DNA from: Candidatus Zipacnadia bacterium
GTDB lineage: Bacteria; Armatimonadota; Zipacnadia; Zipacnadales; Zipacnadaceae
Assembly: GCA_029821515.1 (NCBI GenBank)
Contig: JALGTD010000117.1
Coordinates: 1-5,504 of the forward strand
Direction: 5' to 3'
Length of the DNA stretch: 5,504 nucleotides
Shown: positions 1 to 5,504 of the stretch, piece after piece
Numbering within the stretch: position 1 is the stretch's first letter
Layout: each line of letters starts with the position of its first letter
Program-made: the position numbers and the translations under genes
Notes under the pieces: model-generated
The model's database searches: none
Told to the model about the DNA's origin: nothing
The model's input: the letters and a program-made list of their open reading frames with translations, nothing else

Positions 1-712
1 CTGCGATAAGCTGCTCGGTCAGCGCGTCAGCCTCCTCGGCCTGCTCGGGTGAGAGGTTGCCCATCGCCTCCAGTATTTCCTCAGCCGTAATGAGACGATG
101 ATCTATCCCGTAGCGCGATTTCAACCCGTCCAGATCACTAATGCTGCTGACCACGCCGGTGGGGAGGACTTCGCCCTTCAGGGCGACAAGCAGGCGAGTC
201 TGCGCCAGCGCCTTGCGCACCTGGAACAAAGAGAGAAACGAATTCAGGCCCTCGTAGTCCATGAAAGCATAGGCTTCGTGCCCACGGGCTCGCAGGTACG
301 CGGTAATATCCACGCTCGGAACCGCAAGTTGTTCAACCAGCAGCAAGGGCTTACCATACCGCTCAGCGATGGCCACTGCTGGATATTGATGCAGCCCACC
401 GGGTCCTATAAGCAGAAGGTCTGCTTCGTAGACGTCTGGTTCCAGTTTGTTGAGCTCGCTTTCGCGAACCACGAAGTCGTCGCTCCATTCCACAACTACG
501 GGTTCCAGCACCTCCGCAATAGGATCTATTTCCGTGCGCATTTCTTGGCAGAACTGCTGGAAATGCTGTTCGTTGTTCTGCCGGTCAGCCTCCGGGGTCA
601 AATCCTCTTTGTCACCTACCCTGCACGGCCCCTCATACGCCGCACTGTGTATCAGTTGAATGAAAACCGGCTTGATCTTGACCTTTGTGTCAATGGGCCT
701 GGTTATGTTCAT
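1..712 (-). CDS. L-fucose/L-arabinose isomerase-like protein, N-terminal part (cut by left edge)
   Basis: The minus strand is open from an ATG at 712-710 to the window edge, giving 237 residues with no stop. An in-frame TAG at 721-719 lies just upstream, so ATG 712 is the earliest ATG, and AAGGAAG (728-722) sits 9 bases before it. The protein resembles the N-terminal part of L-fucose/L-arabinose isomerase-fold proteins. Residues ~11-165 form an alternating alpha/beta domain with a strand-loop motif LLLIGPGGLHQYPAVAIAE (99-117), followed by KPLLLVEQ (121-128). A second domain begins near 172 with TRLLVALKGEV and SSISDLDGLKSRYGI (189-203). That arrangement suits the substrate-proximal N-terminal domains of the family. 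The C-terminal domain, which carries most metal and substrate ligands, lies outside the window, so activity cannot be judged. Family members include true isomerases and many uncharacterised sugar-metabolism proteins; no specific substrate is claimed. The gene is divergent from flhA and may be driven by a sigma-28-type promoter. Confidence 0.7.
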   Translation of the reverse strand, partial: MNITRPIDTKVKIKPVFIQLIHSAAYEGPCRVGDKEDLTPEADRQNNEQHFQQFCQEMRTEIDPIAEVLEPVVVEWSDDFVVRESELNKLEPDVYEADLLLIGPGGLHQYPAVAIAERYGKPLLLVEQLAVPSVDITAYLRARGHEAYAFMDYEGLNSFLSLFQVRKALAQTRLLVALKGEVLPTGVVSSISDLDGLKSRYGIDHRLITAEEILEAMGNLSPEQAEEADALTEQLIA

Positions 713-721
713 ATCTCCCTA

Positions 722-728
722 CTTCCTT
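722..728 (-). promoter_or_regulatory. Ribosome-binding site of the isomerase-like gene
   Basis: On the minus strand AAGGAAG lies 9 bases before ATG 712, a normal Shine-Dalgarno distance. A second purine run, AGGGAG (720-715), lies only 2 bases from the ATG and is probably too close to be the main site. Together with the in-frame stop immediately upstream, this fixes the start. Confidence 0.55.
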
Positions 729-739
729 GTGTCCGAGAT

Positions 740-764
740 TTATCGGTTGGATAGCAATACTTCA
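740..764 (-). promoter_or_regulatory. Candidate sigma-28 (FliA-type) promoter of the isomerase-like gene
   Basis: Reading the minus strand, TGAAGTAT (764-757) is followed after 9 bases by ACCGATAA (747-740). The sigma-28 consensus in enterobacteria is TAAAGTTT, 11 bases, GCCGATAA; the Bacillus form is TAAA, about 15 bases, then CCGATAT. The -10 matches at 7 of 8 positions and includes the diagnostic CCGATAA core. The -35 matches at 6 of 8. The spacer is 2 bases shorter than in enterobacteria. A transcript would begin near 732-733, about 20 bases before ATG 712 and just ahead of its ribosome-binding site. The matching sigma factor is encoded in this window. The match is read by eye, and a chance hit is possible. 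Confidence 0.42.
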
Positions 765-985
765 TCCTTCTCCGAGTCTATCAGAGATTCCTTGTCGATC
801 TGAGGGTCAGTTCGGAGTGAGGCCGTCACAGCCTCGGCAGCAGCTCGCCGTAGCCGGTGAGGCGCACGTAGATGCTGGCGGCAAACCTTCTCGGAATCGG
901 GTGAGTGAGGAGGTATTCTGGGGCGGCCAGAGAACAGGTTAGCAGCGATTGTCCTACCGGCATCGTGACGTTACCACAGTCTTTT

Positions 986-993
986 GGGGGGAG
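986..993 (+). promoter_or_regulatory. Ribosome-binding site deciding the flhA start
   Basis: GGGGGGAG lies 4 bases before the GTG at 998. It is G-rich and slightly close, but it is the only purine run near any candidate start. The in-frame GTG codons at 905 and 965 lie further upstream; 965 has no such site. Choosing 998 gives a protein of 676 residues, close to the usual FlhA length. Confidence 0.6.
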
Positions 994-997
994 ACTC

Positions 998-3028
998 GTG
1001 CCTTCAGGTCGGGGCAGCTTTGAACCGCCATATAGCGCCGTGCTCTCCACGAGCGTGGCAGTAGCCTGCGCAGTAGGGGCGCTTATCTTATTGATGGTGC
1101 CGCTGCCGGCGCTGGTGGTGGACGTACTGCTGGCCGCCAACCTGGCGGGGGCCACCGGTCTGCTGCTGATGGCCATCCTCACCCCCCGGCCGGTCGAGCT
1201 TTCCACTCTTCCCAGTATGGTAGTGCTCTCCAGTCTGGCGCGAGTGCTGCTGGCCCTGGCGGTGGCCCGGCTGGTGGTGACCGGCGGCCACGCCGGCTAC
1301 CTGGCCGTAACTCTGGGGGGTGTGGCCGGGCTGAATAATCCGGTGGCGAGCCTGGGCAGCCTGCTGACCCTGGCAGTGGTGCAGTTCGTGGTCGTCACCG
1401 CTGGTGTCACGCGCCTGGCCGAGGTAGCGGCGCGTTTTGCCCTTGATGCCCTCCCCGGCAAGCAGCTCATTATGGAGAGTGCCGGACGCGCCAAGGCCGA
1501 GGCGGGCGCTGCGACTGCTACAGATTTGGAGCGGGAAGCCAATTTCTATGGGGCAATGGACGGAGCGGCGCGATTCTTGCGGGGCGAGACGATTGCGGTG
1601 GTGGCGATTGTCGCACTCACCCCGCTGGTGCGGCTGGCGGCGACGGGCTTGCAAGCGGGAGCCTGGCAGGGGCTGGCCCTAACTGTGGCTGGTCATGGAT
1701 TGGTAATACTGGTACCGGCGCTGCTGGTGGGAGCGGCGACTGCCATTGTGGTGGCCCGGGCCAGCGCGACCTCGGGGCTGGCCGAGGAGGTCAGCCAGCA
1801 GTTGTTCGGCAGCCCGGTGGTGATATTCGGTGTGGCTCTGGCCTGCCTGGTGCTGGCGTTGGTGCCGGGTGTGGCCAAGCTGCCGCTGCTGGCTGTGGCT
1901 GTTGGGCTGGCTATCTGGGGGGGGTTTGTGGCAGTGCGCAGCACTGAGCCAAAGCAGGAAACGGTAGGGCAGTTAGCCACAACTGAGACGCCCAGCAGTG
2001 CAGTCGCCCCGCAACTGCAACTGGGCTGGGGCCTGCTTGATTTGCTGGAGGATAGCAGTCGGCCGCTGCTTGACAGGCTGGCGCGTCTGCGCGAGGAGAT
2101 GTCAGTGCAGCTTGGTTTCAACTTGCCGGGCTTTGTGGTCACAGATTCGGAGAAGCTGGAAATTGACCAGTACCAGGTAGTATTTCGCGGCAGTGTGCTG
2201 GGTAGCGGCTATCTGCGCTTGAGTCGTAAGCTGGTGACCACACCGCAGGCCGAACTGCTTCCGGACGAGGGGGTGCTGGTTGAGCTGTCTGATGGCCGCT
2301 ATGGCAAGTGGGTCAGAGCCGAACAAGTCCAGCGTGCTTACCAGAAGGGGGTCAGCTTGCTTGATCCGGTGCAAGTCTTGCTGGCGCACCTGCGCTGGTT
2401 ACTGCAGGCCCAGGCCGCCCGGTTTTTTGACACTCAGCGAGCCAGCGAGCTACTTGAGCAGCTTGCAAAGACACATCAGGCGGTGGTCGCCGAGGCCCGT
2501 GGAGCGGGCCTGTCGGCCTCGATGCTGGCAGAAGTGGGCAGGAAGCTGCTGGGGCAGGGCATTCCTCTGGCTGACCCGGTGGCATTGATCGAGGCACTGA
2601 CCAGGGGCCTGAAGCAGGCTGCCGGCGGCAGTGAACTGGCAGATATGGCGCGACGGGGGATGTCAGCGGCACTCACGCAGATAGTAGCGCCCGATGGAAC
2701 GGCTCATGTCGTAACCGTTGCTCCCGAGGTGGAACGGAAGTTGCTGGAGGAAGGTCGGGGTCAGCTTGGGGCAAGGTCGGTAGCACTCGGCCCTGATGAA
2801 GCCGAACAGTGGCGGGTCGTGTTGGAGAATCTGGCAAGGGAGCAGCACCTGCCCGACCGACCTCTGGTGCTGTTGTGTGGCCGTCAGATCCGCGCGATTC
2901 TGGCGGAACTGGCCGAGGACCTGGTGCCATCGTTGATTGTGCTGGAGCCTGATGAGCTGGCTGGAGATACCGAGGTTAAGAGCATACATACTATAACTGC
3001 TGTAGAGCTGACGCAGGCAAATCCATAG
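998..3028 (+). CDS. flhA: Flagellar type III export gate protein FlhA (divergent)
   Basis: FlhA is the inner-membrane export gate of the flagellar type III secretion system. Its C-terminal cytoplasmic domain forms a nonameric ring that docks chaperone-substrate complexes. The 676-residue product starts at GTG 998. About eight hydrophobic segments span residues 17-137 and 198-314. Between them lies the cytoplasmic FHIPEP loop, with RLAEVAARFALDALPGKQ at 139-156 and ANFYGAMDGAARFLRG at 181-196, the latter keeping the conserved MDG aspartate (Asp188). After a polar linker (315-338) comes the FlhA_C domain (about 339-676), with LGWGLLDLLED and LARLREEMSVQLGFNLP (361-377) matching the family. Oddities: the conserved MxIDxDL stretch after PGKQ is replaced by LIMESAG, the loop is about 3 residues shorter than in Salmonella, and the LALNxASTR motif reads LLALAVAR (84-91), though Arg82 and Arg91 remain. 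The gene is followed after 9 bases by the sigma factor. A non-flagellar secretion homologue is less likely given that neighbour. Confidence 0.93.
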   Translation: MPSGRGSFEPPYSAVLSTSVAVACAVGALILLMVPLPALVVDVLLAANLAGATGLLLMAILTPRPVELSTLPSMVVLSSLARVLLALAVARLVVTGGHAGYLAVTLGGVAGLNNPVASLGSLLTLAVVQFVVVTAGVTRLAEVAARFALDALPGKQLIMESAGRAKAEAGAATATDLEREANFYGAMDGAARFLRGETIAVVAIVALTPLVRLAATGLQAGAWQGLALTVAGHGLVILVPALLVGAATAIVVARASATSGLAEEVSQQLFGSPVVIFGVALACLVLALVPGVAKLPLLAVAVGLAIWGGFVAVRSTEPKQETVGQLATTETPSSAVAPQLQLGWGLLDLLEDSSRPLLDRLARLREEMSVQLGFNLPGFVVTDSEKLEIDQYQVVFRGSVLGSGYLRLSRKLVTTPQAELLPDEGVLVELSDGRYGKWVRAEQVQRAYQKGVSLLDPVQVLLAHLRWLLQAQAARFFDTQRASELLEQLAKTHQAVVAEARGAGLSASMLAEVGRKLLGQGIPLADPVALIEALTRGLKQAAGGSELADMARRGMSAALTQIVAPDGTAHVVTVAPEVERKLLEEGRGQLGARSVALGPDEAEQWRVVLENLAREQHLPDRPLVLLCGRQIRAILAELAEDLVPSLIVLEPDELAGDTEVKSIHTITAVELTQANP

Positions 3029-3037
3029 CGAATAACA

Positions 3038-3790
3038 TTGCCGGCGAAGCTGCGGGTTGCACTACTTGGTATACTTGTGGATCAACAGGAACGCGATAAA
3101 TTAATTGAGGATCACGTTGATCTGGTACACTATATTGTGGGCCGGGTGACAGTGACGCTGCCGGACAGTGTGGACCGTGAGGATTTGATCAGCGCCGGCA
3201 TAATTGGATTGATTAAAGCAGTTGACCGATTTGACCCGGCGCGGGGCGTAAAGTTCGAGACGTACGCCAGTACAGTGATTCACGGCGAGGTGATGGAATC
3301 TCTGAGAGCTCGGGACTGGGCACCGCGCGGACTGCGGCGCCAGGGCCGAGAAATTGCCCGAACTATCGGCGAGCTGGAGGGCCAGTTAGGCTACGCACCC
3401 AGCGACGAAGAGATTGCCCGGGCTCTGCAGATGGAAGTCGGAGACTATCACCGGGTGCTTGGTGAGATCAGTGGCACAATGCTGTTGTCGCTGGAAGAGA
3501 TGCTGGAGGCTCGGCCCCACCTGGAAGCAGAATCACTGAAGCCCGGTCAGGATTCCAGTTACAAGAATCCGGCCAAAGCTATAGAAGAGGCCGAACTTCA
3601 GCAGATAATTGCCCGGGCCATTGAGCAACTGCCCGAGCGCGAGAAGCATATTGTTGCCCTGTACTACCAGGAGGAACTGACCCTGCGCGAGATTGGCGAG
3701 GTGCTGGGGGTTACGGAATCACGCATCTGCCAGATTCATGCCCAGGCCATTAGCCGCCTGCACGGCTACTTGACAAGCCGGTTGGGATAG
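3038..3790 (+). CDS. fliA: RNA polymerase sigma factor, FliA/sigma-28/WhiG family
   Basis: This sigma factor directs RNA polymerase to late flagellar, motility and chemotaxis promoters (TAAA and CCGATAA type), and is normally held by the anti-sigma factor FlgM until the hook is finished. In the 250-residue product, region 2 spans about 17-92: DHVDLVHYIVGRV, then SVDREDLISAGIIGLIKAVD and FDPARGVKFETYAS. The FliA hallmark RDWAPRGLRR follows at 92-101. Region 3 covers about 102-150, with SLEEMLE at 151-157. Region 4 is at 185-245, with QLPEREKHIVALYYQEELTL and a helix-turn-helix EIGEVLGVTESRICQIHAQA (218-237). The start is uncertain: TTG 3038 gives 9 bases after the flhA stop, GTG 3077 gives 237 residues; neither has a clear ribosome-binding site, which suggests translational coupling to flhA. 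The gene is in the same frame as flhA, separated by one TAG. WhiG-like developmental use is possible, but the flhA neighbour favours motility. No flgM is visible. Confidence 0.92.
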   Translation: MPAKLRVALLGILVDQQERDKLIEDHVDLVHYIVGRVTVTLPDSVDREDLISAGIIGLIKAVDRFDPARGVKFETYASTVIHGEVMESLRARDWAPRGLRRQGREIARTIGELEGQLGYAPSDEEIARALQMEVGDYHRVLGEISGTMLLSLEEMLEARPHLEAESLKPGQDSSYKNPAKAIEEAELQQIIARAIEQLPEREKHIVALYYQEELTLREIGEVLGVTESRICQIHAQAISRLHGYLTSRLG

Positions 3791-3888
3791 CGTCGGCTTG
3801 GGTATTGGTCACCTATTCGTTGAAGCTGTACTCTCCGCCTATGCTAGCTGCAACCCCGTTCGTTGTCAAAATTGGGTGCCAATTGTGC
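3791..3888. other. Convergent gap between the sigma-factor and zinc-ribbon genes
   Basis: These 98 bases separate the TAG of the sigma gene from the TAG (minus strand, 3891-3889) of the zinc-ribbon gene. They hold one hairpin near 3867-3887 and no gene that I can support. Short plus-strand frames that begin here run antisense through the zinc-ribbon gene and have no protein character. Confidence 0.6.
3867..3887. terminator. Weak possible terminator hairpin between convergent genes
   Basis: AATTGG (3870-3875) and CCAATT (3879-3884) pair perfectly around a 3-base GTG loop. After one mismatch, two more pairs (CA 3867-3868 with TG 3886-3887) extend the stem. On the minus strand the stem runs into TTTTGACAA, a poor U-tract; on the plus strand there is none. 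It lies at the end of the convergent pair, the right place for a terminator, but it is A/T-rich and weak, and it overlaps the end of neither gene. Confidence 0.3.
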
Positions 3889-4677
3889 CTACTGAACGGC
3901 TGGGGAGGCTTCCTGGGTTGGTGCCGAAGACCTCAGGGTTTCCACAATGGCGGGAACTGCATTGGCAATCAGAGCGCCAATCACTACAAGGCTGATGATG
4001 ATCATAGTGCCAGCGGTGTTCTTGATGTCCTCGTCAGAGCTAAACTTTAGCACTATCCCAAGTACCAATCCCATGGGTGGACAGAAGACGGCAGTGAGTA
4101 GCAGCCCCCAGTAGGTCGCCGCAGTCAGCGAGACAATTGTTGGTTTGGTGCCTGCTTTTACGTCTCGTATTGCCCGACCGGCTCTGACGGCGCGCTGGAT
4201 AAGTCCAATGAAGCTCAGAGATCCGGCCAAGCCCAGGCCGGTAGCTGTGACCGCAATAATACGGGGGTCAGTGAGTACGCTCCACATACGCAGATCGGCA
4301 AAATTAAGTGTGCGAATCTCAGCCAGTCCCAGCTCACGCACCCGCAGTATGCCAAAGACCAGCAATGCCAGAGTGGGTAACACCACCAGACCGGCAGTGA
4401 CATAGCAACTGAGTCGCTCGTGGACAAGTCGTTGAGCTTCCTGCTGGTCGAAAAAGCGCAGGCGTGTCTCCTCGGAGGTTTCGCCGGGCTTAACTTGTCC
4501 GGCGCCCGCGCCGCCCCCGGAGACCTCAGCAGCGCGCCGTGCGGCCAGCGAATCCTCCTGCAGTTCTTTCTTTTTCGCTAGTTCTGCCTGGACCAGATCG
4601 GCGCCGCAATTCATACAGACAGTATCGGTTGGCTGAATCTGCCCTCCACACTTCGGGCACCTTGTGATGATCTTCAT
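3889..4677 (-). CDS. Zinc-ribbon membrane protein of unknown function
   Basis: The 262-residue product starts at ATG 4677, preceded by a strong ribosome-binding site. Residues 7-24 form a zinc ribbon, CPKC (7-10) and CMNC (21-24), with the spacing of the short zinc-ribbon domains found at the N-terminus of many bacterial membrane proteins. A charged, lysine- and glutamate-rich stretch (30-50) and a glycine-rich linker (54-60) lead to a second charged segment (62-87). Four hydrophobic segments follow, at about 91-112, 139-161, 184-210 and 222-243, and a short polar tail ends the protein. The ribbon should face the cytoplasm, where zinc-binding thiols stay reduced; this is inferred, not seen. 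I do not recognise a named family or function. The gene lies 35 bases behind the transglycosylase on the same strand, so the two are probably co-transcribed, but that does not define a role. Confidence 0.8.
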   Translation of the reverse strand: MKIITRCPKCGGQIQPTDTVCMNCGADLVQAELAKKKELQEDSLAARRAAEVSGGGAGAGQVKPGETSEETRLRFFDQQEAQRLVHERLSCYVTAGLVVLPTLALLVFGILRVRELGLAEIRTLNFADLRMWSVLTDPRIIAVTATGLGLAGSLSFIGLIQRAVRAGRAIRDVKAGTKPTIVSLTAATYWGLLLTAVFCPPMGLVLGIVLKFSSDEDIKNTAGTMIIISLVVIGALIANAVPAIVETLRSSAPTQEASPAVQ

Positions 4678-4686
4678 AGTGCTTTT

Positions 4687-4691
4687 CCTCC
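4687..4691 (-). promoter_or_regulatory. Ribosome-binding site of the zinc-ribbon gene
   Basis: On the minus strand GGAGG (continuing as GGAGGAAAA to 4683) lies 9 bases before ATG 4677. It is the strongest Shine-Dalgarno sequence in the window. It fixes the start and sits inside the 35-base gap after the transglycosylase stop, so the gene can be translated independently from a shared transcript. Confidence 0.75.
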
Positions 4692-4712
4692 GGCGTGGGC
4701 TGTGCCAGTGCG

Positions 4713-5504
4713 CTACGGATAACCGGCGTGATAAAGGTCATGGAACTGCTGTGTAACTTTGATAACGTAGCGCCGGGTCTCGGGAAATGGGGGTACGCCA
4801 CCGTACTGTTTAACGGCGTTGGGCCCAGCATTGTAGCAGGCCAGCGCCAGCGCGCACTGGCGATAGTTCGTTTCTCCCCGATACTGCCTGAGGTACTTAG
4901 CCAGGTATTCGACGCCCCCGCGGATATTCTCCGGGAAGTAATAGGCATCGGCTACCCCCAGTCGCTGGGCTGTACCGGGCATTAGCTGCATCAGCCCCTG
5001 AGCACCAGCGTGCGAGCAAGAGTTAGGATCAAAGCTTGACTCAGCCAGAATTACGCTGAAGATCAGTCGGTGATCGACTCCGTAGTTGTATGCATGATAC
5101 AGAACCCAGCGGACGATTAGTTCCCGTTCGGCTGGAGATAGGTTGGGGTTGTGCTTGGCTATCCACGCCTGCCAGACTTGCAGTCTGTCGGGGGCGTACA
5201 GGCCGCCCGGCACTGTATCTGGGGGCAGAGGCAGCTCTGGGCTTTCGGTGATCGGTGGGTCTTCATTCTGCTGGTGGCTTGCGCTTTCGTCCGGCTCGGC
5301 AGTGCCACTATCAGATGTGCCAGGCAGGTCCCGCTCAAGAATGATATGTTCTATCTGGAGGTGTTCGCGGTCCTGAGGATTTTCCGGGATACTGGCCAGC
5401 ACAGCCACGCGCTGTCCGACTGTTAGTTCCATATCTGACTGGCGATAGTCCAAAGCCACAGTTACCCCAGAATCAGTCTGCAGCAAGATGCGGCTAGGCG
5501 GGGC
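4713..5504 (-). CDS. Lytic transglycosylase (SLT/GH23 domain), N-terminus cut by right edge
   Basis: Lytic transglycosylases cleave the MurNAc-GlcNAc bond of peptidoglycan in the periplasm, leaving 1,6-anhydro-MurNAc ends. The frame is open to the window edge, so 263 C-terminal residues are visible; a TTG at 5486 is in frame, but the sequence continues upstream without a stop and I do not take it as the start. Residues about 3-57 look like a small beta-rich module (GVTVALDY and LTVGQRVAVLA). A polar, proline-rich, acidic linker follows (about 58-97). The SLT domain covers about 105-258: catalytic Glu155 in ILAESSFDPN, then GAQGLMQLMPGTAQRLGV (167-184), the NIRGGVEYLAKYLRQY segment (193-208) and CYNAGPNAVKQYGGVP (223-238). 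All the usual motifs are intact, so it should be active. Any signal peptide would be outside the window. It is followed after 35 bases by the zinc-ribbon gene. A flagellar rod-insertion role is possible from proximity only. Confidence 0.88.
   Translation of the reverse strand, partial: APPSRILLQTDSGVTVALDYRQSDMELTVGQRVAVLASIPENPQDREHLQIEHIILERDLPGTSDSGTAEPDESASHQQNEDPPITESPELPLPPDTVPGGLYAPDRLQVWQAWIAKHNPNLSPAERELIVRWVLYHAYNYGVDHRLIFSVILAESSFDPNSCSHAGAQGLMQLMPGTAQRLGVADAYYFPENIRGGVEYLAKYLRQYRGETNYRQCALALACYNAGPNAVKQYGGVPPFPETRRYVIKVTQQFHDLYHAGYP

Larger units (their letters stand above)
713..997. other. Divergent intergenic region between the isomerase-like gene and flhA
   Basis: This stretch of 285 bases has no convincing gene. 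Besides the candidate sigma-28 promoter and the two ribosome-binding sites, it holds short inverted repeats: GAGGC/GCCTC (819-823 and 831-835, 7-base loop) and TCTGG/CCAGA (917-921 and 927-931, 5-base loop). CTCCGA (770-775) can also pair with TCGGAG (812-817). I found no good sigma-70 or sigma-54 promoter facing flhA, although that gene needs one here or further away. The part from about 880 to 943 could fold into a small multi-branched structure in the flhA leader, described among the findings. Confidence 0.5.

Noticed and set aside
98..754. Long plus-strand frame of 218 codons
   Set aside because: It lies antisense to the isomerase-like gene, whose minus-strand protein has clear alpha/beta domain character, a ribosome-binding site and a fixed start. 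The plus-strand product shows no family resemblance.
905..997. N-terminal extension of FlhA from GTG 905 or GTG 965
   Set aside because: The extra residues do not resemble the FlhA N-terminus. GTG 998 has the only G-rich Shine-Dalgarno run at close range and gives the usual family length.
826..1206. Minus-strand frame whose last residues (RRFAASIYVRLTGYGELLPRL) look protein-like
   Set aside because: Most of it is antisense to the conserved membrane part of flhA and is low in complexity (serine, alanine, threonine). The tail is too short to support a gene remnant.
1088..1654. Minus-strand frame of 188 codons
   Set aside because: A shadow of flhA: rich in glutamine, histidine and arginine, as expected from the antisense of GC-rich alanine/valine/leucine codons, with no recognisable domain.
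2992..2997. TATAAC as a possible -10 element for a separate sigma-factor promoter
   Set aside because: No acceptable -35 element lies 16-18 bases upstream, and the position is inside the end of flhA; co-transcription explains expression more simply.
3070..3075. TATACT as a possible -10 element
   Set aside because: The nearest TTGCAC (3057-3062) is only 7 bases away and TTGCCG (3038-3043) is 26 bases away; neither spacing fits.
4625..4631. CCGATAC on the minus strand, resembling a sigma-28 -10
   Set aside because: It is inside the zinc-ribbon coding sequence, the last base differs from CCGATAA/CCGATAT, and no promoter is needed there.

Overview
This is a 5.5 kb piece of a bacterial chromosome of moderately high GC content, carrying five protein genes, two of them cut by the window edges. 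A flagellar export-gate protein (FlhA) and a flagellar-type sigma factor (FliA/sigma-28/WhiG family) show that the source is a flagellated bacterium, or at least one with flagellar genes. The FlhA is clearly divergent: the second half of the family's signature is lost. The two genes sit directly next to each other, without the flhF and flhG genes that often lie between them. Together with a sugar-isomerase-like protein and a zinc-ribbon membrane protein of unknown function, this points away from a well-studied proteobacterium or Bacillus. An under-sampled phylum such as Armatimonadota is my guess, at low confidence.

Layout: positions 1-712 (minus strand, running off the left edge) hold the first 237 residues of an L-fucose/L-arabinose isomerase-like protein. 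Positions 713-997 are a divergent intergenic region. They contain a good candidate sigma-28 promoter facing the isomerase-like gene, a ribosome-binding site for each flanking gene, and a few short hairpins. Positions 998-3028 (plus) encode FlhA and 3038-3790 (plus) the sigma factor, very probably as one operon. A 98-base convergent gap with a weak hairpin follows. Positions 3889-4677 (minus) encode a membrane protein with an N-terminal four-cysteine zinc ribbon. Positions 4713-5504 (minus, running off the right edge) encode the C-terminal part of a lytic transglycosylase; this gene lies upstream of the zinc-ribbon gene in the same transcription direction.

How the genes fit together: FlhA is the inner-membrane gate through which flagellar rod, hook and filament proteins leave the cell, and sigma-28 turns on late flagellar and chemotaxis genes once the hook is complete. 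Co-transcription would tie the export gate to the switch for late genes. The transglycosylase could open peptidoglycan for an envelope structure such as the flagellar rod, but nothing in the window ties it to flagella beyond proximity. The most interesting link is the possible sigma-28 promoter in front of the isomerase-like gene, which would place a sugar-metabolism-like protein under control of the sigma factor encoded 2.3 kb away. I see no mobile element, CRISPR array, tRNA or rRNA, and no convincing wholly new system.
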